A stretch of DNA of 64,000 bases from positions 1 to 64,000 of the forward strand of contig NZ_CP095399.1 in assembly GCF_023008545.1 (NCBI RefSeq), read 5' to 3'. This DNA is from Natribaculum luteum. GTDB lineage: Archaea; Halobacteriota; Halobacteria; Halobacteriales; Natrialbaceae. Below, piece by piece: positions 34,704 to 44,494 of this stretch. The notes under the pieces were generated by a model, which was not told the origin of the DNA, searched no databases, and saw only the letters and a program-made list of their open reading frames with translations. Numbering within the stretch: position 1 is the first letter of the stretch; every line of letters begins with the position of its first letter. Made by a program: the position numbers and the translations under genes.

Positions 34704-36410
34704 CTAGAGCCCCACCTCATACTCTTCGAACACGGACTCGAATCCTTCATCGACGACCTGCTGGACAAGCTCCGCGAACGAACTTCGATTACCTGGATCT
34801 TCAACGAGTGACCGAAACGTACTCTCGAAGTGATGCCCATGAGAAGGCCGATCACGACTCGAGGTTTCGTGAGCGGCTTCGTGCAACATCACGAGATACA
34901 GGTCGTGCATCCAGATTGCACGCTGGCGGCTCGTCACTGCCGAGTCAGTGATCACGATGTACGTCCTGCCGTCGGTCCAGGCATCGGCACTCGCCTCGCC
35001 GTAGTACACGTCCCGCTCAATCCCAAGCTCTCGTGCGAGCACTCGAGCGAAGCGGAGATAGCGCTGCTGATCAGCGTTCAACTGCGATTCATCCTCGATG
35101 CGATGATAGCCCGTCCACACACCTTCTGATTCTGCTTGCTCGCCAACATCGAACGTCTCCGGTACCGCTATCGATGTGTCTCCGTCAATGGCAAGATCGC
35201 GAAGCCGTTGGGTTGCTGCATCGCTCGTATCGAGGACGACATAGCCCCGTTCAACGAGTTTGTCTGCGCCTTTCTGGGCTCCGTCACCCCATCCAATCTT
35301 TGGGGCTGCCTGGATCTCCTCAAGGCTAATGCGGGACTCCGTTGCCAGCTGGAACAGCTTGCGATCGGCCCACTGCTCGTCCGATGCATCACTGCTGTCG
35401 GATGCCATCGCCTCGATCATCACCTCCCGACTCTCGGCAGTCAGCCGGTCGTCCGAGACATTCGCATACAGGTCGTCACGTGCCTGCTCGAGTGCGTCGT
35501 CGATCCGTTGCCAGCGATCACAGCCGGATTGGATGCCGTTGCGCGCAAAGTTCAGCGTCAAGTTCCCCTTCGAGACGACCACACCACCGAGTCCGTACTC
35601 GCGCTTTGTCGTCACGTACAGCCCATTGCTGTAGATATCGAGCCCCTCGTGGGGCGTGTACTCGAGTGCGAGAATCGCATCGTCAGTTTCGCGTGTGAGT
35701 GACGGATGCGGTGAGTCCGCCACTGCTTCGAGTGGATCGCCGTTGTCGACCGATTCGCCGTTGATCACGACCGAGACGCCTGTCTGGGATTGTACGTACG
35801 CGAAGCGCTTGCGAAGATCGCGAACGTAGCGCCGCCACCGGTAACTGTCCGGATCCGGCACTTCGTCTTCGTAGTGGTCGATCTCGACAAGCATCCCCTC
35901 GAGATGATGCTCAACGTCCACGAGTTGGCCATCGCGCCCACTGACGTCTGCCCACGTTCCAGAGTCGCGTCGATCTCGATAGTCGAAACACAATGCGGTG
36001 TCGTGACTCCAGATACGAACGGCACCCTTCGCGATGATCGCACCCTTGCCGATGCCCCACTCGCCGATTGTCTCGTCGTCTGCTCGTTGCTTGCTTCCTG
36101 CACCCAGCACTGAGAGGTTTCGCCGCCCTTCGGTCGACTCGAGGTCAACGCCAGCGCCATCATCGAGGATGATCGATCGCTCAGGTGAGATGCTGACCAA
36201 CACACGGGATGACCCAGGACTGTCGATGCCGTTTTGGACAGCTTCGCGAATCGCGTCTGTGAGATCCGCCATTTGGTCTTCGATGAGGTACGTTGCAACC
36301 CGCTCGTCAGCGGTCATCGTCACGGTCTCGTCAGTCGATGGCTGACTGACCGGCCTCGAGTCAGTCGCTTCGCTCGTCGCGAACTCCGATAACGTCAGAT
36401 GATCTGTCAT
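34704..36410 (-). CDS. GHKL (Hsp90-like) ATPase with a C-terminal metallopeptidase-like motif
   Basis: The 568-residue protein begins with a GHKL ATP-binding fold: N-box AIREAVQNGID at 53-63, LDDGAGVD at 82-89 and GEWGIGKGA at 116-124. Its C-terminal third holds LVMLHEAAHETSS at about 506-518, with further histidines in SHGHH twelve residues later, the pattern of a zinc metallopeptidase. The ATG at 36410 is taken rather than the upstream in-frame start. It lies just after an ArdC-like gene that has the same HExxH type of site. A role in protecting incoming DNA or in a conflict system is possible, but not shown. Confidence 0.8.
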   Translation of the reverse strand: MTDHLTLSEFATSEATDSRPVSQPSTDETVTMTADERVATYLIEDQMADLTDAIREAVQNGIDSPGSSRVLVSISPERSIILDDGAGVDLESTEGRRNLSVLGAGSKQRADDETIGEWGIGKGAIIAKGAVRIWSHDTALCFDYRDRRDSGTWADVSGRDGQLVDVEHHLEGMLVEIDHYEDEVPDPDSYRWRRYVRDLRKRFAYVQSQTGVSVVINGESVDNGDPLEAVADSPHPSLTRETDDAILALEYTPHEGLDIYSNGLYVTTKREYGLGGVVVSKGNLTLNFARNGIQSGCDRWQRIDDALEQARDDLYANVSDDRLTAESREVMIEAMASDSSDASDEQWADRKLFQLATESRISLEEIQAAPKIGWGDGAQKGADKLVERGYVVLDTSDAATQRLRDLAIDGDTSIAVPETFDVGEQAESEGVWTGYHRIEDESQLNADQQRYLRFARVLARELGIERDVYYGEASADAWTDGRTYIVITDSAVTSRQRAIWMHDLYLVMLHEAAHETSSRDRPSHGHHFESTFRSLVEDPGNRSSFAELVQQVVDEGFESVFEEYEVGL

Positions 36411-36500
36411 GGTGTCCACCCATCTTGCACCACACAAACTTCACCGAGCGGCTACTGGGAAATTGGACCGACTGTTAGTCTGACTCGGCGAACGCCCCCA

Positions 36501-36719
36501 CTATGACACCTTGATCACGGCAACATCGGATGGTGTCACTATCACACGGCGCTCACCAATCGAGAATCGAACCTCGAGATCAGTCTGTGGGCCCGTCGAG
36601 TCTACAAGTCGCTCAAGGGCTTCGGCGTCGATCATCCGCTGTAGTTGGTACTCGTCTCGATCGAGGCCCTGTTCCTCGAGTGCAGTGATGATCTCGAGCA
36701 GAAGCGGTCGATCACTCAT
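36501..36719 (-). CDS. HalOD1 domain protein, 72 residues
   Basis: The product MSDRPLLLEIITALEEQG... has the helix-then-QLQRMIDAEALERLV pattern and late strands (VRFSIGERRVIVT) of the haloarchaeal output domain HalOD1. Its ATG lies inside the end of the ArdC-like gene (8-base overlap), so it is translated from the same message. A similar protein is at 61141-61401. Thought to act in signalling or regulation. Confidence 0.72.
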   Translation of the reverse strand: MSDRPLLLEIITALEEQGLDRDEYQLQRMIDAEALERLVDSTGPQTDLEVRFSIGERRVIVTPSDVAVIKVS

Positions 36720-37647
36720 CGTCGACCTCCTCACTGACGATGTCGATGATCTCCTGGGCGGTCGAACTGATCCGCTCAAGCCGATCGAGGATCGTTTCGG
36801 GCTCGTCACCGTGCCACGCGGCGAGGTAAAACGCTGACCCACTGGTATCCAACTCGAAGTACCGTCCAACAATGTAGCCGACCGCTTCGGCCTCGAGTTC
36901 ACGTTTCGATCGCTCAGCCTCATCGTCGACGCCATTGTGTAACAGCGCGTGGGCGTACTCGTGAACGAGTGTGACGGCGAGGTCAGCCTTGTTTTCACGA
37001 GCACGGACGGCGACGCGTGGCTGCTCTTGAGGGCGGTACTCACAGATTCCCTTGGCACTCCCATGCGACCAGTCCTGGGGTGGCACGACCTCTACGTCCA
37101 CCTCGAGGGGATCTGCTGCCTCGAGGAGCGCGGGAACCAACTCGCCAGCTTGTCCCCATGCTTCGGTCTCGAGGTCGGGCAGTGGCTCGCCATCAGTCTG
37201 TGAGATATCGAAGACGGGTGCTGGCCGAAAGCCTACGAGTCCCTTTTCCCAACTGTCCGGTGGTGTCTCGTTGTACTCACAGTCACTGCGCTCGTGGTAC
37301 GACGGCGAGTTCCCGCAGTCGGGACACTGCTTTGCGATGATGGGTGCCCAGATCCAGATCGCTGTCTCCCCTTCTTTGACGTGTCGATCAAACTCGTTCT
37401 GCCATGTTCGGTAGCCGGCAACGCATGTTGCCTGCGGACACTGAAGTTTGATCAACAGCGTATTTCGGTGCGAGTAGTCGTGGAAGCGACTCTGGACGTC
37501 TAACCACTCTGTGAACTGCTCGCTCGAGACGGCGTCATCGACCTCATCGACGAGGTCCTGGACCCATGCCTCGATCGTACTATGCATCTCATCGTGCCGG
37601 GTGTCCGAATCGTCGAACGTTTCCCGGGAGCTGCTGCTCGTAGCCAT
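36712..37647 (-). CDS. ArdC-like antirestriction protein
   Basis: The 311-residue protein has an N-terminal ArdC-type single-stranded DNA-binding region: YSHRNTLLIKLQCP, VAGYRTWQNEFDRHVKEGE and the late GFRPAPVFDISQTDG. A C-terminal metallopeptidase domain has HEYAHALLH at 229-237 and a downstream ELEAEAVGY. Two CxxC-like groups between them (CPDCG, then a further C) may bind zinc. ArdC proteins protect plasmid DNA from host restriction during transfer. Its leader has a small hairpin, ACCCC-CTGA-GGGGT, near 37710-37725. It forms a unit with HalOD1 and perhaps the GHKL gene. Confidence 0.85.
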   Translation of the reverse strand: MATSSSSRETFDDSDTRHDEMHSTIEAWVQDLVDEVDDAVSSEQFTEWLDVQSRFHDYSHRNTLLIKLQCPQATCVAGYRTWQNEFDRHVKEGETAIWIWAPIIAKQCPDCGNSPSYHERSDCEYNETPPDSWEKGLVGFRPAPVFDISQTDGEPLPDLETEAWGQAGELVPALLEAADPLEVDVEVVPPQDWSHGSAKGICEYRPQEQPRVAVRARENKADLAVTLVHEYAHALLHNGVDDEAERSKRELEAEAVGYIVGRYFELDTSGSAFYLAAWHGDEPETILDRLERISSTAQEIIDIVSEEVDDE

Positions 37648-37754
37648 ATTCGATTACTGCTTCCCGAGTCGAATCGAACCGAACTGAACTCGAGAAGACC
37701 TCCACCCCTCAGGGGGTCTCAAAAATACGTCTGTCTCGAGCAGCTGAAGAGCCG

Positions 37755-39149
37755 CTAATCAGCGGACGCTGGGGTCTCCACTTTGATCGGCGCGTCGTCT
37801 GGCGTTCCACTCTTGTTCAAGAGCGACGCTGGGTATGCATCGTACGCTGTCCCGATCAGCAGTGGTTCGACCTCTGCAAGGGTTGCGGGTGTTCCGTATG
37901 GACTGCAGTCCGCTGTCCTATTCCAGGCATGGACCCAGAGATACGTCTGCTGGGACAGCGTTCGTGAGTCGGGCTCAAAGAGTGCCTCAACCCAGTGCTG
38001 TTTGCGTTCGTCGTCACCAGTGAGTGCCTGTGAGAGTTCGCCGATATGCCAGTAGTTTCCACCACCCCACCGCGCAAAGCTTCGCGTCCCATCCCGCTCG
38101 TAGGCGATCTCTGTGAAGTTTGCACTGAGCTCTCGCTTCTTCCCGTATGCCTCTGCCTTGCCGATATACCGGGGCACGATGTCAGCAGGTGTTGCAGTCT
38201 CTGCAGGTTCCTCGAGCTGGTACATGATGTACAGCAGGCCATCGTCGCCGTCCGCACGGATGCCGTCCTCGTCGACACACTTCCGGCCTTCACGGCGAAT
38301 CCGGGTATCGATCTCTGCAGAGCGCTCGAGCGTTCCGTCGTCGCGTGTTCGAACCCGTAATTCGTCGGTCACATCAAAGAGCGGAATCGGGTCCGACTGT
38401 CCTCCGCTTTGGATATCAGCCAGTATGTACTCTTCAGCCCACGCTTCCCAACACTCGTCCTTCGTCATGGGGTTGGCCCGCGTATTTTCGCCGCCACTCG
38501 GCCACTGTCTGTCCTGTGCGGTGATTTCGTCTGCGACCCACTCCGTCCCAGCCTTGCCTATTTCGTGTAGAATTCGATTTGGAACGAACTCGCGATTGGC
38601 GAAGATCTGCTCGTATTCGGGCTGTGCGTGAACCAGTCCAACGAGTTTTGCCTCGAGTTCCTGGCGATACGTCTCGAACTCGTAGGGACCGGACTCGAGT
38701 TTGTCGACGTCAACGATCCAAACGTACAATCGGCTGTCCGCACGTTGGGCGACTGCTGCGATCTGATCATACTTCGAGAAGCTTCCCCACTCGCCATCGT
38801 CTTCCCACTCCGTAATTGGAAGCGAATCGCGGATCTTCCGGGAGTGTTGTCCGATCCGTGAGCTGATGTCGTTCGATTCGCCCACATACACAGGGATCAC
38901 GCTCTGCGCGTCTGTGACCGGCCCATCCAAGAGGTAGATCAGATAGAGGTAGTCACCGTCGTTCATCCCCCATTTGTAGCTCCCCAGTGCATCGCTCGTC
39001 TCGAGTCTGTCGTCAGTGGATTCGAAAAATGGGACCGGATCCGGTGTCTCATCAGATCGGAGGTCCGGCAAGAGCGTGTCCTCGAGCCATGCTTCCCAGA
39101 TCGCTGCTTTGCTCGTCGAACCTTCTGGGCTCTGCTCTCGCCCGTTCAT
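37755..39149 (-). CDS. Protein with two GIY-YIG-like domains
   Basis: The 464-residue protein contains two similar units. The first has DYLYLIYLLDGP and, later, VIPVYVGESNDISSRIGQH near residues 60-100; the second has GLLYIMYQLEEP and IVPRYIGKAEAYGKK near 310-350. Both match the GIY...YIG strands of a GIY-YIG nuclease fold, with the expected serine/arginine helix better kept in the first. Such proteins in plasmids may cut DNA or be inactive binding modules. The start at 39149 overlaps the DUF6884 stop by four bases, so the two are a unit. Confidence 0.78.
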   Translation of the reverse strand: MNGREQSPEGSTSKAAIWEAWLEDTLLPDLRSDETPDPVPFFESTDDRLETSDALGSYKWGMNDGDYLYLIYLLDGPVTDAQSVIPVYVGESNDISSRIGQHSRKIRDSLPITEWEDDGEWGSFSKYDQIAAVAQRADSRLYVWIVDVDKLESGPYEFETYRQELEAKLVGLVHAQPEYEQIFANREFVPNRILHEIGKAGTEWVADEITAQDRQWPSGGENTRANPMTKDECWEAWAEEYILADIQSGGQSDPIPLFDVTDELRVRTRDDGTLERSAEIDTRIRREGRKCVDEDGIRADGDDGLLYIMYQLEEPAETATPADIVPRYIGKAEAYGKKRELSANFTEIAYERDGTRSFARWGGGNYWHIGELSQALTGDDERKQHWVEALFEPDSRTLSQQTYLWVHAWNRTADCSPYGTPATLAEVEPLLIGTAYDAYPASLLNKSGTPDDAPIKVETPASAD

Positions 39150-39574
39150 AGACGCTGATTGTACCAACTGAGTCGTTCTCCGATCAGTAGTCCCTCTGTC
39201 GGAATCTGTACCGTGACGTCGTGGTCCTCGATCAACGGGAGTAGTTCCTCGTAGTATGCTTTCCCCGCATGGAACACGAGCGTGATGTCGGACTCGAGCA
39301 GACCTGCTTCTTCCAGTTCCTCGTATACCCCTTGGGACCACTCTCGCTTTCGTGCGACTCGAGCGCCGGTCAGCGTCTCGTCATACGGCTCGATCGGCGA
39401 GCCGTCTGGTTCGAGCAGCTGGTGCTTCGCTGAGAGGATATACCAGTCGTCGTGATACTGCTCACAGTATTGTCGCGCTTTGCTGAACAACGCTGATGGA
39501 GAGTAGAGTTCTGCTGGTGGTGCCGCATGTTCGCGCTTCGTTTTCGTGCAACTCACCAGTCCGATTTCGGTCAT
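39146..39574 (-). CDS. DUF6884-type protein
   Basis: The 142-residue protein starts MTEIGLVSCTKTKREHAAPP and continues AELYSPSALFSKARQYCEQ and WYILSAKHQLLEPD, the hallmark of this family of small soluble proteins related to nucleoside-processing or transferase-like folds. It overlaps the downstream GIY-YIG-like gene at ATGA. Its function is not known; it is common in plasmids and islands. Confidence 0.8.
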   Translation of the reverse strand: MTEIGLVSCTKTKREHAAPPAELYSPSALFSKARQYCEQYHDDWYILSAKHQLLEPDGSPIEPYDETLTGARVARKREWSQGVYEELEEAGLLESDITLVFHAGKAYYEELLPLIEDHDVTVQIPTEGLLIGERLSWYNQRL

Positions 39575-40347
39575 GAAACGATATTTTCACGCCAGATGGT
39601 AATTAGCCGACGATCTCTCATGAGATGACGTCTTTTGGCGAATTGGATATGGAGACCATCGTATGGCGACTCTCGGCCTGCGGTGCGTCCGTGAGCGTTT
39701 TCATCACATGAGTTACCGAAGGAAGTGAAGCACTATTACACGAAGTACGCGATATCTCTCGATAGCAACCGTTCGATAGCACATCCGAAAGTCGGTGTGT
39801 CCTAACACCGACTGTTTTGGAAGGATCAACTCGATGCATCTCCGACTGATATCGAACGCCTCAATCGAGAACTCGAAGAGACGCTTCTCAGCATCTTGCA
39901 GAGGTTGGCCTTCCACTTCGATTAGGTGCTGGTATCTACGTCGAAGATGCGTACTTCACGCCCACGAACGCCGATCGAGATCGCGACATCCTCAAGCTCG
40001 CACTGTTAAACCGAGAGAAAACCCGGGGAAGGTAGCAGGAGATCTCTCTGACCCCATTCTTATCGCAAACCGTGGATAATAGATCATATATGTGATAATA
40101 TGCGTGAGTTAGATATGAAATAATATATTTGACATAGTGTACAACAATAGTGATCTAATCAATTCCCATACCCGGTTGATATCGTGCAAATCCTTCTAGA
40201 TTTAATAGTAACATAAGACTTATAAATAGAACCCTCCCAACAGCGCGGTTTGGAAACTAGGATCTGATGTCCAACAGACTACTGGAACACTTGACAAATT
40301 CGTGGAATAGATCATAATTATTTGTTACATAGTACCCCCCTATCTAT
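39575..40347. other. Gene-poor 773-bp stretch with degraded coding traces
   Basis: No intact gene was seen. Around 39826-39924 the plus strand has an open stretch reading KDQLDASPTDIERLNRELEE without a start, and around 39930-40035 another reading GIYVEDAYFTPTNADRDRD; they look like a broken gene I cannot name. From 40080 to 40340 the DNA is very AT-rich. It marks a base-composition change before the helicase gene. Confidence 0.5.
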
Positions 40348-42582
40348 TCAGTCATCACTATAATCAACAAGATCCATGCTTTTAAATGGGCCATCATCAT
40401 CTGGCACATTGAATTGAAGCTTTGGGTCTGTACTCCTAGTATCGTTGACAACTCTATTTAGTTCACCAGCGATTTTGCTTGTCGGATCTGTCCCTGTAAG
40501 TCGACACCATCCTTGTGTTCGTGTCAGGGCAACAAACGCTTTGTTCCGCGATCGAAGATGTTGACGACGCCAATTGCTGTCCGACACATCCTTCGACACT
40601 TCTTCAGCGACACTATCTAGTCCCATTACATAGACTAAGCCAGCTTCGTTCCCACGAGCATGATGAACCTCCGAAATAGTTACTTTTCCTTTCTCTTTAA
40701 AATTTGCTCGCCGCCCCTGTTGGCTCACTGTCTCTGTCACATGATGAACAATCGAGTCACGATTTTCTTGCAAACCTCCAAGCCGTTCCTCAAGACCAGC
40801 TTTTAATTGATCAAGAGGATCTTGGCGCTTCTTATACGGCCATAGATGGGTGATCATAATCTCGTGAGGCAATACATTTTCTTCTTCGAGATTCTGCTCA
40901 ATGTCATCAATAACCCAGTTGATCTCATCTTTCCAGTTTTTTCCCCAGTAGAGCCGGAGCAGCTCGCTTGGTTCTTGAAGTTCCCAGAACGGGTGAGGTG
41001 AGTTGTCTACAGGTCGCTTAATCACCACTCTCTCCCCGACTGACGATTGTTTGAAGTCCCCGTCGGTAACTTCGTAACCGAGTCGATCCCAACCTTCCTG
41101 TGTAGTCAATGTTTGGATCACCGGCCCGTCACGATATAACCCCATACCGAATGCGTGAGCAGTCATAAGGATCGAACGAGGGGTTCGGAATGATTTCCTC
41201 ATAATGTGGGTGCTGTTAATACCTCCCGGTAGTTTGCCTGAGACTGACACTCGTGGGTTACCGTTTTCATCAACCCCGAATAGATCAACAGCTGAGAGGG
41301 CTTCAAGCGAGGCTAGATTCTGCGCTTCGTCGTATGCCCAGTAGATGCGTTTGGGCTCAGAAAGAGCTGCATAGCACATTCTGAAAAAGTGGGGCGTTAG
41401 GTCCTGAGCTTCATCGATAATAATTGTATCGTATAATTCTTCAATTTCTCCTGTCTCGATAAGATTTCGACAGCATTTATCTAAGAGCTTAGGAGTCTTA
41501 GTGTATCGACCGAACTTTCGTTTGGCGTCATCGTAACTCAATGGAGATTCGCCTGATTCCCTAGCGATTTCGTAGTACATCCCTGGACCTGTGCTACGTC
41601 CACCCCAACCGTGACGGACATGTAACTGGCTCCAGTTTGGATCATCTCCACCGGAAAAGTTCTGATAGAAGGCTGCTATCAGTTCCTCGTGACTCTGCCG
41701 GAGCCCATGCGTTCGAAATGCAACTGCGATGGTCCACTTAGGATGTTCCCAGTGTAATTTGGCCGCCCGAAGTGCACAGACGACAGTTTTTCCAGATCCC
41801 GCGATACCACGAATATGTTGTGGCGCATCCGGTGTCTGGAGCCCGATCTTTAGCTGTTTATCAGTTAAGATTTTTAAACGACGATCAAGGAAGTCAAGCA
41901 ATTCACGCTTTGACTTCGGCGTAATTGCAGCATTGAGCTGGCCACCACTGATGCTATCACTGAATTTTAAAGTTGCCAAACCGTGACGGAGTATTTCATC
42001 ATCAAGCGGAGATTCCAATAATGCCGTTAGCTTGTCCTTCAGCTCTTCACGATTGGCCAGTGTATCCTTGAAAATGAGCCGTTCAGATGCTTTGTCTTCA
42101 AAGGTTTCATGCCATTTTCTCCTCGTAATGTTTGGTAAGACGACAAAATCAGAGACTGGAATTTTTGATTGTCGGTCATCGGTTCGTAATTCATCGCGGT
42201 TTTCGAACTGCCGCCGTACCGCGATCATTGCATCGCCCACTGTGTTCTCCGGTCGAATCGATGTAGATTCTCCAGCAAGTTGCCAATCAGGCCCGGTGAG
42301 GCGTTCAATATCATCAATTTCGATATCAACAATATTCATAACAAACGCGCCAACGGAAGAAGCTAAGCCGACGACATCAATATACTCTGCATCACCGCGT
42401 CCAGTCTGCGGATACTTATAGTATAGCTGAAGAAACTGCTCTGACAGTGCTTCTTCAATATTATTTAAGACTCTTTGAGTATTCTCATTATCTGGCCGAA
42501 CATTTTCACCAATCCTACAGTTTAGGTATTTATGATCCGCTGTTTCGATCCGGTCCGGAATATCGTACGACGATTTGCTCAT
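40348..42582 (-). CDS. UvrD-like superfamily 1 helicase with a NERD-like N-terminus
   Basis: The 744-residue protein has Walker A GIAGSGKTV at 259-267, motif II TIIIDEAQDLTP around residue 395, and a C-terminal motif VI-like NKAFVALTRTQGWCRLTG. The N-terminal 100 residues resemble a NERD (nuclease-related) domain: RIGENVRPDNENTQR and EYIDVVGLASSVGAFVMNI, but the expected E-x-K catalytic residues are not evident. Such proteins are candidates for DNA repair or phage defence. Codon use is AT-richer than in flanking genes, suggesting separate acquisition. It is followed, 58 bases upstream on the same strand, by a membrane protein gene that may be its partner. Confidence 0.82.
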   Translation of the reverse strand: MSKSSYDIPDRIETADHKYLNCRIGENVRPDNENTQRVLNNIEEALSEQFLQLYYKYPQTGRGDAEYIDVVGLASSVGAFVMNIVDIEIDDIERLTGPDWQLAGESTSIRPENTVGDAMIAVRRQFENRDELRTDDRQSKIPVSDFVVLPNITRRKWHETFEDKASERLIFKDTLANREELKDKLTALLESPLDDEILRHGLATLKFSDSISGGQLNAAITPKSKRELLDFLDRRLKILTDKQLKIGLQTPDAPQHIRGIAGSGKTVVCALRAAKLHWEHPKWTIAVAFRTHGLRQSHEELIAAFYQNFSGGDDPNWSQLHVRHGWGGRSTGPGMYYEIARESGESPLSYDDAKRKFGRYTKTPKLLDKCCRNLIETGEIEELYDTIIIDEAQDLTPHFFRMCYAALSEPKRIYWAYDEAQNLASLEALSAVDLFGVDENGNPRVSVSGKLPGGINSTHIMRKSFRTPRSILMTAHAFGMGLYRDGPVIQTLTTQEGWDRLGYEVTDGDFKQSSVGERVVIKRPVDNSPHPFWELQEPSELLRLYWGKNWKDEINWVIDDIEQNLEEENVLPHEIMITHLWPYKKRQDPLDQLKAGLEERLGGLQENRDSIVHHVTETVSQQGRRANFKEKGKVTISEVHHARGNEAGLVYVMGLDSVAEEVSKDVSDSNWRRQHLRSRNKAFVALTRTQGWCRLTGTDPTSKIAGELNRVVNDTRSTDPKLQFNVPDDDGPFKSMDLVDYSDD

Positions 42583-42639
42583 ACCCTTTCGCGATTGTGA
42601 AGTGACAAATATTCTTTGTTCTGATAAATAATAAACCCA

Positions 42640-43371
42640 TCAGTTTAATTGATAACGATAGACTGACTCAGCAGTTGGGGAATCCGGTAGATCAGTTAAT
42701 TCGACAGTCATGCTATCCCCAGCAGCGCGGTCGATATCAAAGTCATCAATAACATTCGCGTTGCCGGTAATCCGATACTCAACGGTGACACTACCACCTC
42801 CATTGGATATTAATGATCGGAAACAAGTTTGAAATTCTTCTGTAATTGGCTCTGTTTCTCCCTTAGGGACTCGAGCGGTAGTAATATTCTTTGCGACGAA
42901 TGTTACTGGTTCCTCCTGGGGACGAGCGGAGGTGTCTTCTAAAACACGCTTTTCTGTGGAATCATAGCGGCGAAGAGGAGTTTGACTTGCTTCAGGCTGG
43001 AACCAGTCCGTCTCAGGGCATTCCAGAATACAATTTAACTTTAAATCCTGTGCCACGCCATGTCCATAGTTAGCAAGCTTAAGATATACATCATCATCCT
43101 CAAACCATCGATCAACGACTTCGATAGAGGGCTCGGTTTCAAATTGCATTAGCCGTTTTTCCATCTCCACTTGCCTTCGACTCAACTCGACCTGCTGCTG
43201 TGTGAGTAGGATCACAGTAGCAGTGAGCAGAGCGCTCAAGAGGGTAGTTGTCACACTGATCGGCCGTTGAACAGTAATACTTCCTGTATTGACAGCAATC
43301 ATTCCTCCAATGAGGCTGACAGCTACGATAATATATGCGATCAGCCAGCCTAGTCTGGTATTCGAATTCAT
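42640..43371 (-). CDS. Two-helix membrane protein with a cytoplasmic domain
   Basis: Two transmembrane helices are visible at residues about 8-26 (WLIAYIIVAVSLIGGMIAV) and 40-58 (VTTTLLSALLTATVILLT). A short coiled coil follows (VELSRRQVEMEKRL), then a strand-rich domain with TEPSIEVVDRWFEDDDVYLK. The family is not recognised. It precedes the helicase gene on the same strand and shares its lower GC, so the two may have arrived together. A membrane-anchored partner could act as an effector or sensor; that is inference. Confidence 0.68.
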   Translation of the reverse strand: MNSNTRLGWLIAYIIVAVSLIGGMIAVNTGSITVQRPISVTTTLLSALLTATVILLTQQQVELSRRQVEMEKRLMQFETEPSIEVVDRWFEDDDVYLKLANYGHGVAQDLKLNCILECPETDWFQPEASQTPLRRYDSTEKRVLEDTSARPQEEPVTFVAKNITTARVPKGETEPITEEFQTCFRSLISNGGGSVTVEYRITGNANVIDDFDIDRAAGDSMTVELTDLPDSPTAESVYRYQLN

Positions 43372-43567
43372 CTTGTTTCTGATACCCTACTTATCTCACA
43401 GGTTAGTATAATATCTGTGAGTTTCATTTAATCACCTAACATCTAATCAATGATTTGGCTGGTTGGAATAACTCATAATCGAATGAATCAGCAGTTGCTC
43501 GAGTAACGACCTAACGGCTGGAGTATCCTCAATCTTCAATTTCAACCTAGCGTACCTGAGTCAAACG

Positions 43568-44140
43568 TTACGCAGACTCGGCTTGCAACTCCTCGAGAGC
43601 AGTTTCCAGCGACCCCTGAAACTGCCACGAGGCTTGCTCGAACGCGCTGTCTGTCGGCCCGTCCCACCGAGGAAAGCCGGCATGGTCGCTCACCTTGACG
43701 GTCCACTCGGCCGGTTCATCGAATGGGGTTCGCGTTGGCAGTTCGACGACGTAGAGGTACTCTTCATCTCCATGAATGCCGTTGACGGGATTTTCGACAC
43801 CGTGACCGAGCAGGAACAACGGTTGCTCAAGATGTGCCATGTTCGACGGGTCCAGCAAGTCATCCGGCTGGTCTGCGCGAATACTTCGGTCACGCCCTTC
43901 GTCTATGTAGAGGCCCATACTCGAGAGCGTCTCGAGGAAGATGAACTGCGCAGCGGCGTAGCTGGGTCCACGTTCCGTTCGTGTCTTCTCGAGCAGCTGT
44001 TTGAGTTGGGCAAGGTCACGGAGGACGCTTTTCGGATAGCCGTCGGAATGCCGGTAGACCTGTGCGATGCGATTGGTTGAATTCTGTTCTGCTGCAGACT
44101 CGTTTCGGTGGACGAATCGGAGTTGACTTCGGGTTGACAT
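43568..44140 (-). CDS. Haloarchaeal plasmid protein, 190 residues
   Basis: The ATG at 44140 has a Shine-Dalgarno-like GGAGAGGAG a few bases upstream, which decides the start over longer in-frame options. The protein begins MSTRSQLRFVHRNESA and contains VYRHSDGYPKSVLRDLAQL and YLYVVELPTRTPF. I know this pattern only as a conserved haloarchaeal protein without function. Its leader has a hairpin that is shared with the gene at 48334. Confidence 0.65.
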   Translation of the reverse strand: MSTRSQLRFVHRNESAAEQNSTNRIAQVYRHSDGYPKSVLRDLAQLKQLLEKTRTERGPSYAAAQFIFLETLSSMGLYIDEGRDRSIRADQPDDLLDPSNMAHLEQPLFLLGHGVENPVNGIHGDEEYLYVVELPTRTPFDEPAEWTVKVSDHAGFPRWDGPTDSAFEQASWQFQGSLETALEELQAESA

Positions 44141-44165
44141 CGATTTCTCCTCTCCAGCGCGACTA

Positions 44166-44192
44166 CGCCAGCACCCATCACCGGCGCACAAA
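44166..44192 (-). other. Hairpin leader element, copy 1
   Basis: Read on the minus strand, CGCCGG and CTGGCG pair (one G-U) around the loop TGATGGGTG, about 25 bases before the ATG at 44140. Eighteen bases, CCATCACCGGCGCACAAA on the plus strand, recur at 48401-48418. The remaining 44193-44494 holds no gene that I can support. Confidence 0.5.
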
Positions 44193-44494
44193 CAACTCCC
44201 GCGGACAGGGTAGTCTGGCATCTAATTACTGCTATGTTAACCCTCTGTGACAGATCGGCTACGCCTGCGGATTCGTCCATGCTGTTCTTCCCGCTCTGCT
44301 CGAGAAGTTCTACTCTTAGATCGAGTCATCGAACTGTTCACCACTTCCTTCTTGGGCACTTCTGAATCGATAAGTTCAGGTAGTACAATTATCGCTGCTA
44401 AATTCCGCCTGTCCGGATGCTATCAAGATCGGCCTGCTGAATAGAGAGATTTCTTCAGCATGGGGACTACCATTATTTGAATAGAAGCCGATCC

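Noticed and set aside
39149-39341. N-terminal extension of the GIY-YIG-like protein
   Set aside because: The extra residues are arginine-rich and antisense-like, overlapping the DUF6884 gene; the ATGA overlap supports the start at 39149.
44247-44444. 65-codon plus-strand frame and an open minus-strand stretch opposite it
   Set aside because: The plus frame has no domain, and the minus stretch has only a late ATG giving 30 basic residues; neither has a promoter.
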